The notes below the pieces were generated by a model, which was given only the letters and a program-made list of their open reading frames with translations, did no database searches and was not told the DNA's origin. DNA of 64,000 nucleotides from Salvelinus alpinus (lineage: Eukaryota > Chordata > Actinopteri > Salmoniformes > Salmonidae): positions 21,234,038-21,298,037 of the forward strand of contig NC_092098.1 of the NCBI RefSeq assembly GCF_045679555.1, written 5' to 3'. A program made the translations under genes and the position numbers. The stretch's first letter is position 1. Every line of letters starts with the position of its first letter. Shown here in pieces: positions 31,721-42,829 of the stretch.

Positions 31721-32240
31721 AAATAAAAAAACATGCAGCTGAAAGCAATAAACAATTTCTCTGATAGAAAACGGCCTAAGTGGCATCGATATTAGTCAGA
31801 AACATTTATTTTATTGTCAGAATTAACAACAAAGTGTAAATAGGATAATTTAGGATAACTGAGTTTTGTAAGTTCATGACTTGAGAGTTGGGTTTTGATT
31901 TCGACAAACCACTAAAACAGGATACACAGCTGCGAAGATTGCGCTCTACCCAATCCTACCGCAGAACACACAGACCCAGGTATATTCGACAAAAGCAAAA
32001 TAATTGCAATGTGTAATGGAAATGGCAGATACAGAAGAAATGTTCTATAGATATAATTTTTTTTGTATTTCTTCGCTAGGGATGGATTTGTCTGACTTTC
32101 ATTACTGCAACAAATAATGATGGAAACTGTGTTTATCGAATAAATGATTGCTGAATCATTTTGAAAGAATGCCTACGCGGGGCACGTGATGTCATCACGT
32201 AACTATAAAGCTCCACATTTAGTTCTAAATGCAATTGAAG
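31721..32240. other. Non-coding, nothing recognised
   Basis: AT-rich sequence between LTR debris and the L1-like LINE. No terminal repeats or frames of note. Confidence 0.5.
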
Positions 32241-33818
32241 AAATTAGAGAGGCTCGAATTCAATGAAAAAAGGGAAATCACCTGGCCCTGAAGGCCTATC
32301 AGTTGAATTCTATAGACAGTTTTGGGAGTTACTAGAATACCCTATTTTTAATATGTTTCAAGATTGCATTAAAAGTGGGGAAATGGTCTCCACTATGAAA
32401 CAGGGCCTTATTTCATTGATTCCGAAGCCCGATAAAGACCCTTCTCTCATTGACAATTGGAGACCAATTACTTGGCCAATTATATTGATTACAAATTGAT
32501 TGCTCTGGTTTATGCCAAAAGATTAAAAGGAATAGATACCATTATAAATGAGACTCAAACAGGATTTATGTAGGGCCGTCACATAAGCTCTAACATTCGT
32601 TTAGTCATGGACCTTATATATTATTCAGATGCAATTGACTCAGATGCAGTTGTCTTATTTTTGGACTTCTGTAAAGCCTTTGACACAATTGAACATGAAT
32701 TTCCCTTTAGGTCTCTTAAACTTTTTTGATTCGGTGAAAATGTTATCAAAGTCATTCGCATGTTTTACAAAGATATAAATAGTTATTTGTTACTAAACCT
32801 TAATACTTCCAAAATATTCATTATCAACAGAAATGTATGACAGGGATGCACAATTTTGCCATTGTTATTCATTTTGGTTTTGGAACTTCTATCTCTAGAT
32901 TTTCTGAATAATGTAAATTTGTATGGCTTAACCATTTTTAACAAAGAAATAAAAATTTCCCAACTGGCTGATGATACTCCTCAAAGACCAGCTCGCCCAT
33001 GCCCTTAATGCTATAACTGCATTTTCTATTGCATCAGGATTAATGCTGAATGTTTCTAAATGTGAAATCTTATGTTTATTTGACTCTGATGATGAAGAAA
33101 TAGAAAATATTCCTGTAAAGGACTGTTAAATATTATTTAGGAATACATCTGTCAAAAAAAACACTTAGTCAGACAAGATATGAATTTCTCTCCTAAAATT
33201 CTCTCCAAAAATATATTTAATAATTGGCTACAAAGAGATCTTTCTATACTTGGGAGAGTAGTTCTGTCTAATGCAGAGGGACTGTCTCGTTTTGTGTACC
33301 CCTCATTATCTGTATTTGTAAATCCTTCTACTTGTAAAGAGATCAATAAGACCTTTCTTTACTTCATCTGGAACAATAAGTCTCACAAACTAAAAAAGTC
33401 AGTCCTTTCTAATAAAAGAGCAGAAGGCGGTCTGGAAGTGTTGGATTTTGTTGACATAAATAACACTTTCAAGATCAACTGGTTGAAAAGATCTATACTG
33501 ATTCAATATGGTATATCATTACAAATAATGTGTTTAACAAGTTGGGAGGTCTTCAATTTTTACTGAAATGTAATTATATTCCTGAAAGATTACCCGCTAA
33601 ATTGGCTAGGTTTCAACAACAAGCTTTAATGGCCTGGCAAATATGTTTCCTGCACAATTTTCCCCCACATTAAGCTCTTTGTGCAATAATTCAGACATAA
33701 CCGTAAGCAATAAGTCATTGTTCTACCCTAGCTAGCATGAGAGGAATATTGACTTTGTTCTTGATGTTTTCGACAACAGGGGTAATATTCTCAATTTATA
33801 ACATTGAAAGAGTTTCCA

Positions 33819-33823
33819 ATACC
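33819..33823. repeat. Target-site duplication ATACC, left
   Basis: ATACC immediately precedes the 5' LTR and is repeated at 39000-39004 immediately after the 3' LTR. Five bases is the usual length for Ty3/gypsy integration. Confidence 0.95.
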
Positions 33824-34255
33824 TGTCAGGTTTTGGCCAGGACTGTTTGGTTTTGTTCACTAGATGTCCCCCTTGCACCTTTTTTGTACCTTTTGTTTTT
33901 CTTGCCCTAATTATTGTTTGCACCTGTAAGTCATTCCCTTGTTAGTATTTAAACCCTGTGTGTTCCTTAGTTCCTTGCTCAGTGTTTGTATGTTAGCACC
34001 CAGCCCCAGCCTTTGTGAACATTTTTCTCTTGTTGGATTTTCCAGAGGTTCTCTGGTTTTGTTCTCGTGTATTTTTGGATTGGTCTTTTGAGGTTTGTTT
34101 TTTCCCTTGCTGTTTTTACCACTTTGTGGATTTTCTTTTGTATTTTGGAAGATATCTATTTTTTATTAAACCACCATCTCTAGTACTGCTGTGTCTGCCT
34201 CATCTTCTGGGTTCTGCCAATTATTAGTGACTGTTTCTCGCACCGGGTCCTGACA
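33824..34255 (+). repeat. 5' LTR of the gypsy element
   Basis: 432 bp from TGTCAGG to CCTGACA. It has an inverted end pair TGTCAGG/CCTGACA. A TATT-AAAC-type AT stretch (AGTATTTAAACCCTGTGTGT) near 33945 is a candidate promoter, and ATTAAA near 34165 may serve in polyadenylation. Confidence 0.95.
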
Positions 34256-34274
34256 GAAACACTGAGCCCTTAAT

Positions 34275-35027
34275 ATGAACCCAGAGGCAGCCAGTACCCA
34301 GGACTTTTTTCCCATGCTGTCCCACCACGAGGGGACTGTCCAACGTCACGAAGCTGCTCTGGTTCAGCAAGAGGCCTTACTGGCTGGACATTCTCAACTT
34401 CTGTCGGAGATGATGACTTCCATAAAGCAGATTTCTGATCAACTTTCTCCTGCAACCGCTTCTGCTCCAGTTCATCAGATTCAAGTGCCCGTGGCAGTTA
34501 ACCCCCTGGCTGAACCTCGTCTGCCGCCTCCCCAACGGTTCTCAGGTGATCCGAGTGTTTGTAAGGGGTTTTTCACCCAATGTTCTCTCTCCTTCGAGCT
34601 GCAACCCTCGTCGTTTCCCACCGACCGGTCCAAGATAGCATACATCATCACCCTGCTGTCGGAAAAAGCCCTAGCCTGGGCTACTGCTGTGTGGGATGCC
34701 CAAAGTCCCTGCTGTGCCAGCTACTCTACCTTTGCTGAAGAATTCAAGCGAGTGTTTCAAGGTCCTACCAGCGGTCCTGACTCAGCCAAACAGCTCCTGA
34801 CTCTCCGCCAAGGTCGGCGCAGCGTGACGGACTATGCCATCCAGTTCCACACGGTGGCAGCAGCGAGTGGCTGGAACGACGAGGCGCTCACAGTGTGCTT
34901 TTTGAAGGGTCTTTCCGACACCATCCAAGATGAACTGGCCACTCGGGAACCACCAGACAACCTCGAGTCCCTGATCAAGTTGGCTTCACGCATAGACCAG
35001 CGTCTGAGAGAGAGAGCTCAACCGTAG
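34275..35027 (+). CDS. Gag of the gypsy element
   Basis: The 250-residue product would form the particle shell that packages the element RNA. It starts [12 protein letters not shown] and has an N-terminal segment able to form a coiled coil ([20 protein letters not shown]), then the retrotransposon gag core with [40 protein letters not shown] and [20 protein letters not shown]. It ends at a TAG just after RLRERAQP. The zinc knuckle normally at the gag C-terminus is found instead at the start of the pol frame, which is shifted by one relative to gag. Confidence 0.9.
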   Translation: MNPEAASTQDFFPMLSHHEGTVQRHEAALVQQEALLAGHSQLLSEMMTSIKQISDQLSPATASAPVHQIQVPVAVNPLAEPRLPPPQRFSGDPSVCKGFFTQCSLSFELQPSSFPTDRSKIAYIITLLSEKALAWATAVWDAQSPCCASYSTFAEEFKRVFQGPTSGPDSAKQLLTLRQGRRSVTDYAIQFHTVAAASGWNDEALTVCFLKGLSDTIQDELATREPPDNLESLIKLASRIDQRLRERAQP

Positions 35028-35100
35028 ATCTCTCACCCTAGCTCCTATCGGTCCCAGCTCCGAGTCTCCACCTTTATCCTCGCTGACTCCACCGGAACCC

Positions 35101-38100
35101 ATGCAGGTTGGACGCATCTCCCAGGCTGAGAGAGACCGCCGGATGAGGGAGCGATGCTGTCTATATTGCGGCAAACCGGGCCATTTCCTCTCCACGTGTC
35201 CCGGGCTCCAGGGAAAACGCACTCTCCCGTGCAGGCCTGGGAAGACTGTAACGGGAAACATAACCTCCTCCCATCCATCCAACTCCCGCCTGCTCATTCC
35301 AGTTACCCTTTCCTGGGACAACCACGAGCTTCCCCTTCAAGCCTTGGTAGACTCTGGAGCCGCAGGTAACTTCATGGATGGTGTCTGGGCGAAGGAAAAT
35401 GGCGTTCCCTCTGAACCTCTAAGTGATCCCATAAGGGTTACTACGTTGGATGGAAGCCCTTTGGGATCTGGACTTGTCACTCGTGTCACTACCCCCTTGC
35501 GACTTTCAGTTTCCCAACACCAGGAAGTGATGAACTTTCATCTGACCTCGTGTTCCGAGTTCCCTCTCGTCCTTGGATACCCCTGGCTTCACAGCCATAA
35601 CCCTCACATCGACTGGTCTGTGGGCACTATCAAGCAGTGGGGTCCTACGTGCCAAGCCACTTGTATCTTCCCAAGTTCCCCGAGTTCCCCTCCCGAGTCT
35701 CTAGAATCCATCGACCTGTCCCGAGTTCCCGAGTGTTACCATGACCTCAAACCGGTATTTAGCAAACAGAGGGCCACCAAACTACCACCCCAGAGACCTT
35801 ACGATTGCCCCATCGACCTGTTTCCGGGCACCTGCCCTCCCAGGGGTCGGATCTTTTCCCTATCTCCTCCCGAACGAGCTGCTATGGATACCTACATCAA
35901 GGACTCTCTGGCAGCAGGCCTCATGCGTCCATCCACCTCGCCGGCGGGAGCAGGGTTTTTCTTTGTGGCCAAAAAAGACGGGGAATTACGTCCTTGCATC
36001 GACTACCGGGGACTTAATGCCATAACCGTCCGTAACCGCTACCCGCTACCCCTTATGGCCACAGCCTTTGAGCTGCTCCAGGAAGCAGTGGTCTTCACTA
36101 AGCTTGACCTGCGGAACGCATACCATCTTGTGCGGATCAAACCCGTTGACGAGTGGAAGACCGCTTTCAACACGCCTACTGGTCACTACGAATACTTGGT
36201 GATGCCCTTCGGCCTGACCAACGCCCCGGCTGTGTTCCAAGCGCTCATAAACGATGTGCTTAGGGATATGCTTAACATTTTCGTGTTTGTTTACTTGGAT
36301 GACATCCTCATCTTTTCGAGCTCCCTTCAAGAACACACTAAGCATGTCAGACAAGTGCTCAAACGCCTTCTAGACAGCCATTTGTACGTTAAGCCTGAAA
36401 AGTGTGAATTCCATTCCTCTCGAGTACAATTCCTGGGATTTGTAGTGGAACCCGGTCGAGTCCAGATGGATCCCAAGAAGGTAGGGGCGGTAGCAGATTG
36501 GCCCACCCCCAAGTCCGTTAAGGAAGTTCAGCGTTTCCTGGGCTTCACTAACTTCTACCGCAAGTTCATCAAGAACTTCAGCTCGGTGGCAGCCCCTCTC
36601 TCAGCGTTAACCAAGGGTGGCAACACAAGGTTTCTGTGGGGAAGAGAAGCTGAGACGGCCTTCCAAGGACTCAAGCAGCGCATCCTCTCTGCTCCCATCC
36701 TGACACTACCGACGGCGGATGAACCTTTTGTGGTGGAGGTAGACGCATCAGAGGTGGGTGTTGGAGCTGTCCTGTCTCAGAGGGGTGAAGACAAGAGGCT
36801 TCATCCTTGCGCCTTCTTCTCTCACCGGCTTACCCCGGCCGAGAGGAATTACGATGTGGGGGATCGTGAGCTCCTAGCGGTTAAGATGGCATTGAAGGAA
36901 TGGAGACACTGGCTCGAGGGGGCTTCTCAACCGTTTCAAGTGCTTACGGACCACAAAAATCTGGAGTATATCCAGCAGGCGAAGCGGTTGAACTCCAGAA
37001 AAGCTCGATGGTCTCTTTTCTTCAGCCGATTCCAGTTTATTCTCACCTATAGACCCGGGTCGAAGAATCTCAAACCGGACGCCTTGTCACGAATCTACTC
37101 TCCTGCCATTCGAGAAGATACTGACATGACTGTCCTTCCGGCCGCTAAGATCGTGGCTCCGATCTCGTGGCAAGTGGAGGATACCGTGAAACAAGCCCAA
37201 GCCATCGAACCGGGCCCTGGAGGAGGTCCTGCTAATCGGTTGTTTGTTCCCAAGGCAGCAAGGTCCCAAGTCCTTCTGTGGGGGCACTCCTCTCGCCTCA
37301 CCTGTCACCCGGGCGTAGGTCGCACCTTGGAGTTCATCCAGCGTAAGTTCTGGTGGCCCACCATAAAAGAAGACGTTGCCACTTTCGTCAAGGCCTGTTC
37401 CGTGTGCTGCCAGGGCAAATCTTCTCACCTCCGCCCTCAAGGACTCCTTCACCCTCTATCTATTCCCCACCGACCCTGGTCCCATATCTCATTGGACTTT
37501 ATTACTGGCCTTCCTCCGTCCCATGGTAATACTACTATCCTAGTCATCATCGACAGGTTTTCTAAGGCGGCCAGATTCGTTCCCTTGACTAAGTTACCTT
37601 CTGCCAAGGAAACAGCTGAGTTGGTGATTAACCATGTGTTCCGAGTCTTTGGTATCCCGCAAGATATGGTTTCCGACAGAGGTCCCCAGTTCGCCTCAAG
37701 GTTTTGGAAGGCCTTCTGCCAACTCATAGGGGCCACGGCCAGTTTATCTTCAGGGTACCATCCGGAGTCCAACGGCCAAACTGAGAGGATGAATCAGGAG
37801 CTGGAAACCACCCTCAGATGTATGGTTTCCAACAACCCGTCCACATGGTCATCCTTCATTGTTTGGGCCGAGTACGCGCACAACACCTTGTGCTCCTCCT
37901 CCACTGGTATGTCTCCGCATGAGTGTCAGTTTGGCTATGCTCCGCTATTGTTCCCGGACCAGGAGGCAGAAGTCAGAGTGCCTTCAGCCTCGAGGTTCAT
38001 CAGACGCTGTCGGCTTACGTGGAAGAAGGCCCGTCTTAATCTTCTGCGTTCCTCACAGCAGTACCAGCGACAAGCCAACAGACGTCGCCGTCCCGGTCCT

Positions 38101-38556
38101 ACCCTGTACCCCGGCCAGAGAGTATGGCTCTCAACAAAAGACTTACCGCTAAGGGTGGAGTCTCGCAAGCTGTCCCAGAGATTCATCGGTCCCTTTAAGA
38201 TTGCCAGGAGAGTCAATCCCGTTACTTTTCGCCTGCACTTACCCAGATCCCTTAAAATTAATCCCACATTTCACATTTCTTTATTAAAACCTGTTGTTTT
38301 TTCTCCCCTTATCCCGGCAGGCAGACCTCCCCCTCCGCCCCGTGTCATCGGAGGCCAGTCGGCTTATACCGTCCACCGGATACTGGATTCCCGCCGGGTG
38401 CAGCGGTCCTGGCAGTATCTGGTGGACTGGGAAGGCTACGGTCCCGAGGAGCGCTCCTGGGTTCCTGCCAAGGACATACTGGACCCTGACCTCATTCGTC
38501 AGTTCAGGGTCCTCCACCCTGAGAAGGCTGGTAGGAACGTCAGGAGCCGTTCCTAG
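35101..38556 (+). CDS. Pol polyprotein of the gypsy element with chromodomain
   Basis: The 1151-residue polyprotein contains, in order: a CCHC zinc knuckle (C20, C23, H28, C33); an aspartic protease with LVDSGAAG (D84); reverse transcriptase with [16 protein letters not shown] and YLDD (398-401); RNase H with [16 protein letters not shown] and a TDHKNLEYI block; integrase with an HHCC zinc site ([10 protein letters not shown] to CSVCCQGK) and catalytic D799, D859 and E895; and a C-terminal chromodomain at about 1088-1135 ([20 protein letters not shown]). The chromodomain marks it as a chromovirus; in such elements it helps target integration to particular chromatin. The pol frame stays open upstream of the first ATG to overlap gag, so the protein is probably made as a gag-pol product by frameshift, or one base has been gained or lost. 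No stops interrupt pol. Confidence 0.95.
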   Translation: MQVGRISQAERDRRMRERCCLYCGKPGHFLSTCPGLQGKRTLPCRPGKTVTGNITSSHPSNSRLLIPVTLSWDNHELPLQALVDSGAAGNFMDGVWAKENGVPSEPLSDPIRVTTLDGSPLGSGLVTRVTTPLRLSVSQHQEVMNFHLTSCSEFPLVLGYPWLHSHNPHIDWSVGTIKQWGPTCQATCIFPSSPSSPPESLESIDLSRVPECYHDLKPVFSKQRATKLPPQRPYDCPIDLFPGTCPPRGRIFSLSPPERAAMDTYIKDSLAAGLMRPSTSPAGAGFFFVAKKDGELRPCIDYRGLNAITVRNRYPLPLMATAFELLQEAVVFTKLDLRNAYHLVRIKPVDEWKTAFNTPTGHYEYLVMPFGLTNAPAVFQALINDVLRDMLNIFVFVYLDDILIFSSSLQEHTKHVRQVLKRLLDSHLYVKPEKCEFHSSRVQFLGFVVEPGRVQMDPKKVGAVADWPTPKSVKEVQRFLGFTNFYRKFIKNFSSVAAPLSALTKGGNTRFLWGREAETAFQGLKQRILSAPILTLPTADEPFVVEVDASEVGVGAVLSQRGEDKRLHPCAFFSHRLTPAERNYDVGDRELLAVKMALKEWRHWLEGASQPFQVLTDHKNLEYIQQAKRLNSRKARWSLFFSRFQFILTYRPGSKNLKPDALSRIYSPAIREDTDMTVLPAAKIVAPISWQVEDTVKQAQAIEPGPGGGPANRLFVPKAARSQVLLWGHSSRLTCHPGVGRTLEFIQRKFWWPTIKEDVATFVKACSVCCQGKSSHLRPQGLLHPLSIPHRPWSHISLDFITGLPPSHGNTTILVIIDRFSKAARFVPLTKLPSAKETAELVINHVFRVFGIPQDMVSDRGPQFASRFWKAFCQLIGATASLSSGYHPESNGQTERMNQELETTLRCMVSNNPSTWSSFIVWAEYAHNTLCSSSTGMSPHECQFGYAPLLFPDQEAEVRVPSASRFIRRCRLTWKKARLNLLRSSQQYQRQANRRRRPGPTLYPGQRVWLSTKDLPLRVESRKLSQRFIGPFKIARRVNPVTFRLHLPRSLKINPTFHISLLKPVVFSPLIPAGRPPPPPRVIGGQSAYTVHRILDSRRVQRSWQYLVDWEGYGPEERSWVPAKDILDPDLIRQFRVLHPEKAGRNVRSRS

Positions 38557-38563
38557 GGGGGGG
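38553..38563 (+). promoter_or_regulatory. Polypurine tract of the gypsy element
   Basis: A G-run (AGGGGGGGGGA) lies four bases before the 3' LTR. It is in the position where plus-strand DNA synthesis is primed in LTR elements. Confidence 0.8.
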
Positions 38564-38567
38564 ATTC

Positions 38568-38999
38568 TGTCAGGTTTTGGCCAGGACTGTTTGGTTTTGT
38601 TCACTAGATGTCCCCCTTGCACCTTTTTTGTACCTTTTGTTTTTCTTGCCCTAATTATTGTTTGCACCTGTAAGTCATTCCCTTGTTAGTATTTAAACCC
38701 TGTGTGTTCCTTAGTTCCTTGCTCAGTGTTTGTATGTTAGCACCCAGCCCCAGCCTTTGTGAACATTTTTCTCTTGTTGGATTTTCCAGAGGTTCTCTGG
38801 TTTTGTTCTCGTGTATTTTTGGATTGGTCTTTTGAGGTTTGTTTTTTCCCTTGCTGTTTTTACCACTTTGTGGATTTTCTTTTGTATTTTGGAAGATATC
38901 TATTTTTTATTAAACCACCATCTCTAGTACTGCTGTGTCTGCCTCATCTTCTGGGTTCTGCCAATTATTAGTGACTGTTTCTCGCACCGGGTCCTGACA
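38568..38999 (+). repeat. 3' LTR of the gypsy element
   Basis: 432 bp, same ends and, by eye, the same sequence as the 5' LTR. It is followed directly by the duplicated target ATACC at 39000-39004. Confidence 0.95.
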
Positions 39000-39446
39000 A
39001 TACCTTTCAGAGTTTATTTCAAAGCCGTTCCCAGTGGTCTAACTACACTAATGAAAACTCATCTTAGCTTTAGTAATGATCACAAAGCTTATCCAGAACT
39101 CAGATTGGAAGGTGTGGGCTTACTTGAGAAATCTTGTTGTAATAAATATATAAGACAAATTCTCCATTCACAAAACCAACTTACACCGAGAGGAACGTTT
39201 TTCTGGAACATGCTTATTCCTGACATTGTCTGGGAAAATGCATGGTTAAGGCCTTACAAATATTGTATACCAAATAAAGTTAAGGAAGTGCACTTTAACA
39301 TTTTACATAAGAAATATCCATGTAATTCTATGTTATATATGAATATGTCTCACTTGTTCTTTGAATGTACATTTGGGTCAGAATTTTGGGAAAACCGTGC
39401 AAAATACATATTTACCATTATGAACACTACCCATGTTTTTGACATG

Positions 39447-39733
39447 TGTCACGCCCTGACTTTAGTTATATTTGCTTTCTTTATTATTTGGTTAGGTCAG
39501 GGTGTGACAAGGGGTGGTTTGTTTAGTTTTTGTATTGTCTAGGGTTTTTTGTTATCTATGGGTATTTTGTATTGTCTAGGGGTATGTAGGTTGATGGTGG
39601 CCTGGATGGGTTCCCAATCAGAGACAGCTGTTTATCTTTGTCTCTGATTGGGGAGCCTATTTAGGTTGCCATTTTCCAGGTTGGTTTCGTGGGTAGTTGT
39701 CCTTGTTTAGTTGCCTGTGAGCACTACGTTAGC
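39447..39733 (+). mobile_element. LTR-like fragment (gypsy type), family B
   Basis: Begins TGTCACGCCCTGACTTTAGT, with an inner inverted copy of TCAGGGTGTGACA about 55 bp on, and runs through AGAGACAGCTGTTTATCTTT. This is a widespread salmonid LTR type, but the 3' part is missing after about 39733. It truncates the L1-like LINE. Confidence 0.6.
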
Positions 39734-40511
39734 ACAATTTGCCTAAATGGGTAATAGAAACACTTCAAATATAAAAAATTATTAGACACTGTCGTATTTT
39801 TTTCTTGTGAAATACTGCACCAAACACCTTAGCTAGATGTTAAAATGTGCGACTAAAACCTCAACAAAAACGTAAAAATGTATTACATATGTCGTGGAAA
39901 TTCTACACAGGGACACTCAAAGTCATTAATCGTTGTTTATTAACAGTAAGCTGGAGAGGTCACAGTCAAATTTAGATGCATAAAGTACCGGTCTGAAGTG
40001 ATCTTGGTCGGGGCAGTCCCACTAGATCTCTTATATACTGCTTACACAGACAAGCTACATTTGCATGATTTAGCTTATTCCTCAGTCATAATCAATTAAT
40101 CATTAACATTTATCATTCATGTGACCGACCAAAACTGGTTCATGCATTTGACAGACCAATACCTCTCGAGGCTTCTTCTCTCCAAGCTGAGACCTTGAAA
40201 CTGAGATATCCCTTTCGTTCTCAAAACAAGGTTCTTGGCGAACTGGCAAATTGTAGATACTGATAGTGAAGATTCCTCCCAGGCACGTTCAAACAGTCAC
40301 TTGCTTGAACACGGAAATGCACAAACACAGAACACAGAAATTGGTTATTAGAAAAGCACAAACATAACATTTTCCATCACACATATTTCTTAAATTATCT
40401 TAGAGTCATTCTGACTATTTTGAGTAAGTGATACTGGCTTTGTTCCTACGGTGTCTCATGGGGGACAAACATCGGTAACTGCCACATCAAACCACACCCC
40501 CAAGACTGAAA
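39734..40511. other. Unassigned sequence, possible solo LTR on the minus strand
   Basis: Between about 39890 (TGTCGTGGAAATTCTACA on the plus strand) and 40485 (ending GTAACTGCCACA) the sequence has TG/CA ends and a minus-strand AATAAA near 39937, as a solo LTR could. The flanking five-base words do not match, so the call is weak. Nothing else is recognised. Confidence 0.3.
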
Positions 40512-40512
40512 T

Positions 40513-40850
40513 TATAATGTTATGACTATAACTACTGTTCCCCGAAGGAGGGAAACGAGGTACAACATACTATCGGGAGTTGCACTCTCGCGACTTTAGT
40601 TGAAGGAATGAAAATCTAAAAAAGGCCAATGAAATCCACGCCTTGCTGGAAGCTCCGCCTTCCACAGGGGATAAGTGTGTGGCTCAGATTAATTCCTTCA
40701 ATTCAATACCGCTCTTCACCAAGCACAGGAATGGGCTGTGCGGTGCCAAACATGTTTTGTACCTTGTTTCCCTCCTTCAAGTAACAGTAGTTAAAGTCAT
40801 AATGTTATGTGTTATGTTCCCTTTCAGTCAACTTCGGTACAACATACTAT
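40513..40850. mobile_element. DIRS-like terminal repeat region
   Basis: Two 51-bp arms, 40513-40563 and 40759-40809, are inverted copies of each other at about 80% match (GAAGGAGGGAAACGAGGTAC in the left arm). The word GGTACAACATACTAT occurs in direct orientation at 40560 and 40836. Such mixed inverted and split direct repeats are typical of DIRS-type retroelement ends. The internal coding part is not present here. Confidence 0.5.
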
Positions 40851-40865
40851 GGGTAAAAGAATCAC

Positions 40866-41942
40866 GCACCAGGCCCGACCCCAACAGATACTAAAATGAA
40901 ACAGAGCATCGCAGACCACCCAGACCTGACCCCGCAAGATGAGACAGTGTGGGTATTGCGCACAAGTCATGGTACCTAGTCACTTTCCCCTGTCCCAGCT
41001 GTGAGCACACTGGGAGCAGTGACATCAAAGTGATAAAACCTCACAAAAGTGTGTGGTGATGCCCAACTCGCCACATCTCAAATATCTCCTACAGTCAACC
41101 CTTTAAATAACACACAAGACGCTGCCAGACCCCTGGTGGAGTGGGCGTGTACAGCAGTAGGTAACACTTGCCCCTTGCCCCTTGCTGCTATATGCCAGCT
41201 CCAATGCCTGCCACTTATACAGCCCTCCCATGGAGGGCGTCATTGTGGACGAATAGTAGCAATCACGTTCGGAGGTAAAGCTCTATTCTCGAGATTGGAC
41301 CTCTCAGATGCCAAGAACCACAGACCCCAAATCTCTGGCCGAGGGTGCCAAACCTGCCTGTGTGCCTGGGATAATGGATCCCTGCACAAGAGGGAGTTGC
41401 AACTGGACCCCACCCATCATGAATAGGGTGCATAAATCATCACACATTTTCAAAATGTTATAACAACCCTTCTACACTAAAACAAGTGACATATTAGACA
41501 GCTGCAACCTGTTAAACATTACGATCTTGTGGCTAGCAAGTAGCAACTAACGTTAGCTAGCATATCTAATGCTAGCTAGCATTGTTCAGCCCATAGAAAG
41601 TCAACCCGCTAATAACTTTGGCTTGCTTGCTATCAACTCGAAATTGGATGGCTTAGCAAATGTATGTTGTAGTTAAACATTAACTACATAGGCTGAACAT
41701 TTCCGTACCCCACGGGAGTTATAAATGTTCCTTCTTGGATGTTCTAGCTAGCTAGCTACTTCTGCACTACCCATGTTCACTTCTGGCAAGTTTCCTGCCT
41801 ACCCTCTGATTTTGGCAATGCATGAACATGAAGTACCCTAAACATAGTTCATAGTCTGGCCCAAAAATATCAGACTACAGCAAGTATGACCAACAAAACC
41901 AAAAGAGACATGAATCATCTTTCATCAAGTTAACCAAAGATG
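40866..41942. other. Non-coding, nothing firm
   Basis: A plus-strand frame at 41049-41426 has no convincing domain; the words LFSRLDLSDA within it are faintly RT-like but too short to call. A palindrome-rich stretch with repeated GCTAGCTA words lies near 41520-41760. No other element ends seen. Confidence 0.45.
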
Positions 41943-41945
41943 TAC

Positions 41946-42828
41946 ACTACCGTTGAAATGTTTAGGGTCACTTAGAAATGTCCTTGTTTTTGAAAGAAAA
42001 GCACATTTTTGTCCTTTAAAATAACATCAAATTGATCAGAAATACAGTGTAGACATTGTTAATGTTGTAAATGACAATTGTAGCTGGAAACGGTAGATTT
42101 TTTAATGGAATATCTACATGGCGTATAGAGGCCCATTATCAGCAACCATCCCTCCTGTGTTCCAATGGCACATTGTGTTAGCCAATCCAAGTCTATCATT
42201 TTAAAAGGCTAATTTGATCATTAGAAAACCCTTTTGCAATTATGTTAGCACAGCTGGTGTAACGGATGTGAAATGGCTAGCTAGTTAGCGGGTACGCGCT
42301 ACTAGCATTTCAATCAGTTACGTCACTTGCTCTGAGACTTAAGTAGGGTTTCCCCTTGCTCTGCAAGGGCCGCGGCCTTTGTGGAGCGATGGGTAACGAC
42401 GCTTCGTGGGTGACCATTGTTGATGTGTGCAGAGGGTCCCTGGTTCGCGCCCGTGTCGGGGCGAGGGGACGGTTTAAAGTTATACTGTTACACTGGAACA
42501 GTTTGTTCTGATTAAAGAAGCAATAAAACTGTCTTTCTTTAGAATAGTTGAGTATCTGGAGCGTCAGCATTTGTGGGTTCGATTACAGGCTCAAAATGGC
42601 CAGAAACAAATAACTTTCTTCTGAAACTCGTCAATCTATTTTTGTTTGGAGAAATTAAGGTTGAAAAAAAAATCTGCCGTTTCCAGCTAAGATAGTTATT
42701 TACAACATTAACAATGTCTACACTGTATTTCTGATCAATTTTATGTTATTTTAATGTACAACATTTTTTATTTTCTTTCAAAAACAAGGACATTTCTAAG
42801 TGACCCCAAACTTTTGAACAGTAGTGTG
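41946..42828. mobile_element. Tc1-like deletion derivative with an inserted TG...CA element
   Basis: The left end (after TA) reads CACTACCGTTGAAATGTTTA, and the right end is its inverse (CCCCAAACTTTTGAACAGTAGTG) before TA. Most of the transposase is deleted; the interior matches the first 400 bp of the copy at 3432. A 235-bp element is inserted at 42258-42492. Confidence 0.85.
42258..42492. mobile_element. 235-bp TG...CA element with 4-bp target duplication
   Basis: The insert starts TGTAACGGATGTGAAATGGC and ends ACTGTTACA, giving a short TGTAAC/GTTACA inverted end pair. CTGG is present on both sides (42254-42257 and 42493-42496). The related copy at 3432 lacks the insert at the equivalent point. 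Inside, CCCTGGTTCGCGCCCGTGTC resembles a tRNA T-arm/B box. It may be a tiny LTR-type element or a tRNA-related retroposon. Confidence 0.7.
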
Positions 42829-42829
42829 T

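Larger units (their letters stand above)
33824..38999 (+). mobile_element. Complete Ty3/gypsy chromovirus-type retrotransposon
   Basis: A 5176-bp element: 5' LTR 33824-34255, gag 34275-35027, pol 35101-38556, purine tract about 38553-38563, 3' LTR 38568-38999. LTRs start TGTCAGG and end CCTGACA. The two LTRs are both 432 bp and I found no difference between them by eye. ATACC is duplicated on both sides. It interrupts the L1-like LINE. All expected enzyme domains are present, with a chromodomain at the end of pol. The likely primer binding site directly after the LTR (GAAACACTGAGCCC) is not a common tRNA match, so priming is unclear. Confidence 0.95.
32245..39446 (+). mobile_element. L1/Tx1-like LINE relic split by a gypsy element
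   Basis: Left part 32245-33823 and right part 39000-39446 belong to one decayed LINE. Pieces in order: KSPGPEGLSVEFYRQFWELL, then LISLIPKPDKDPSLIDNWRP (32263-32499), then DAVVLFLDFCKAFDTIEHEF near 32645-32705, then GRVVLSNAEGLSRFVYPSLS with KTFLYFIWNNKSHKLKKSVL (33180-33566), and after the gypsy insertion LTPRGTFFWNMLIPDIVWEN with KVKEVHFNILHKKYP. This order fits an L1-superfamily (Tx1-like) ORF2 C-terminal half. It has many stops. The endonuclease is missing. The right end is cut by an LTR-like sequence at 39447. Confidence 0.8.

Noticed and set aside
39890..40485. Solo LTR on the minus strand as a firm call
   Set aside because: TG/CA ends and an AATAAA are present, but the flanking words do not match, so I kept it only as a possibility.
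42400..42475. Possible tRNA gene in the 235-bp element
   Set aside because: The T-arm-like word is present but the acceptor stem and anticodon arm could not be built.
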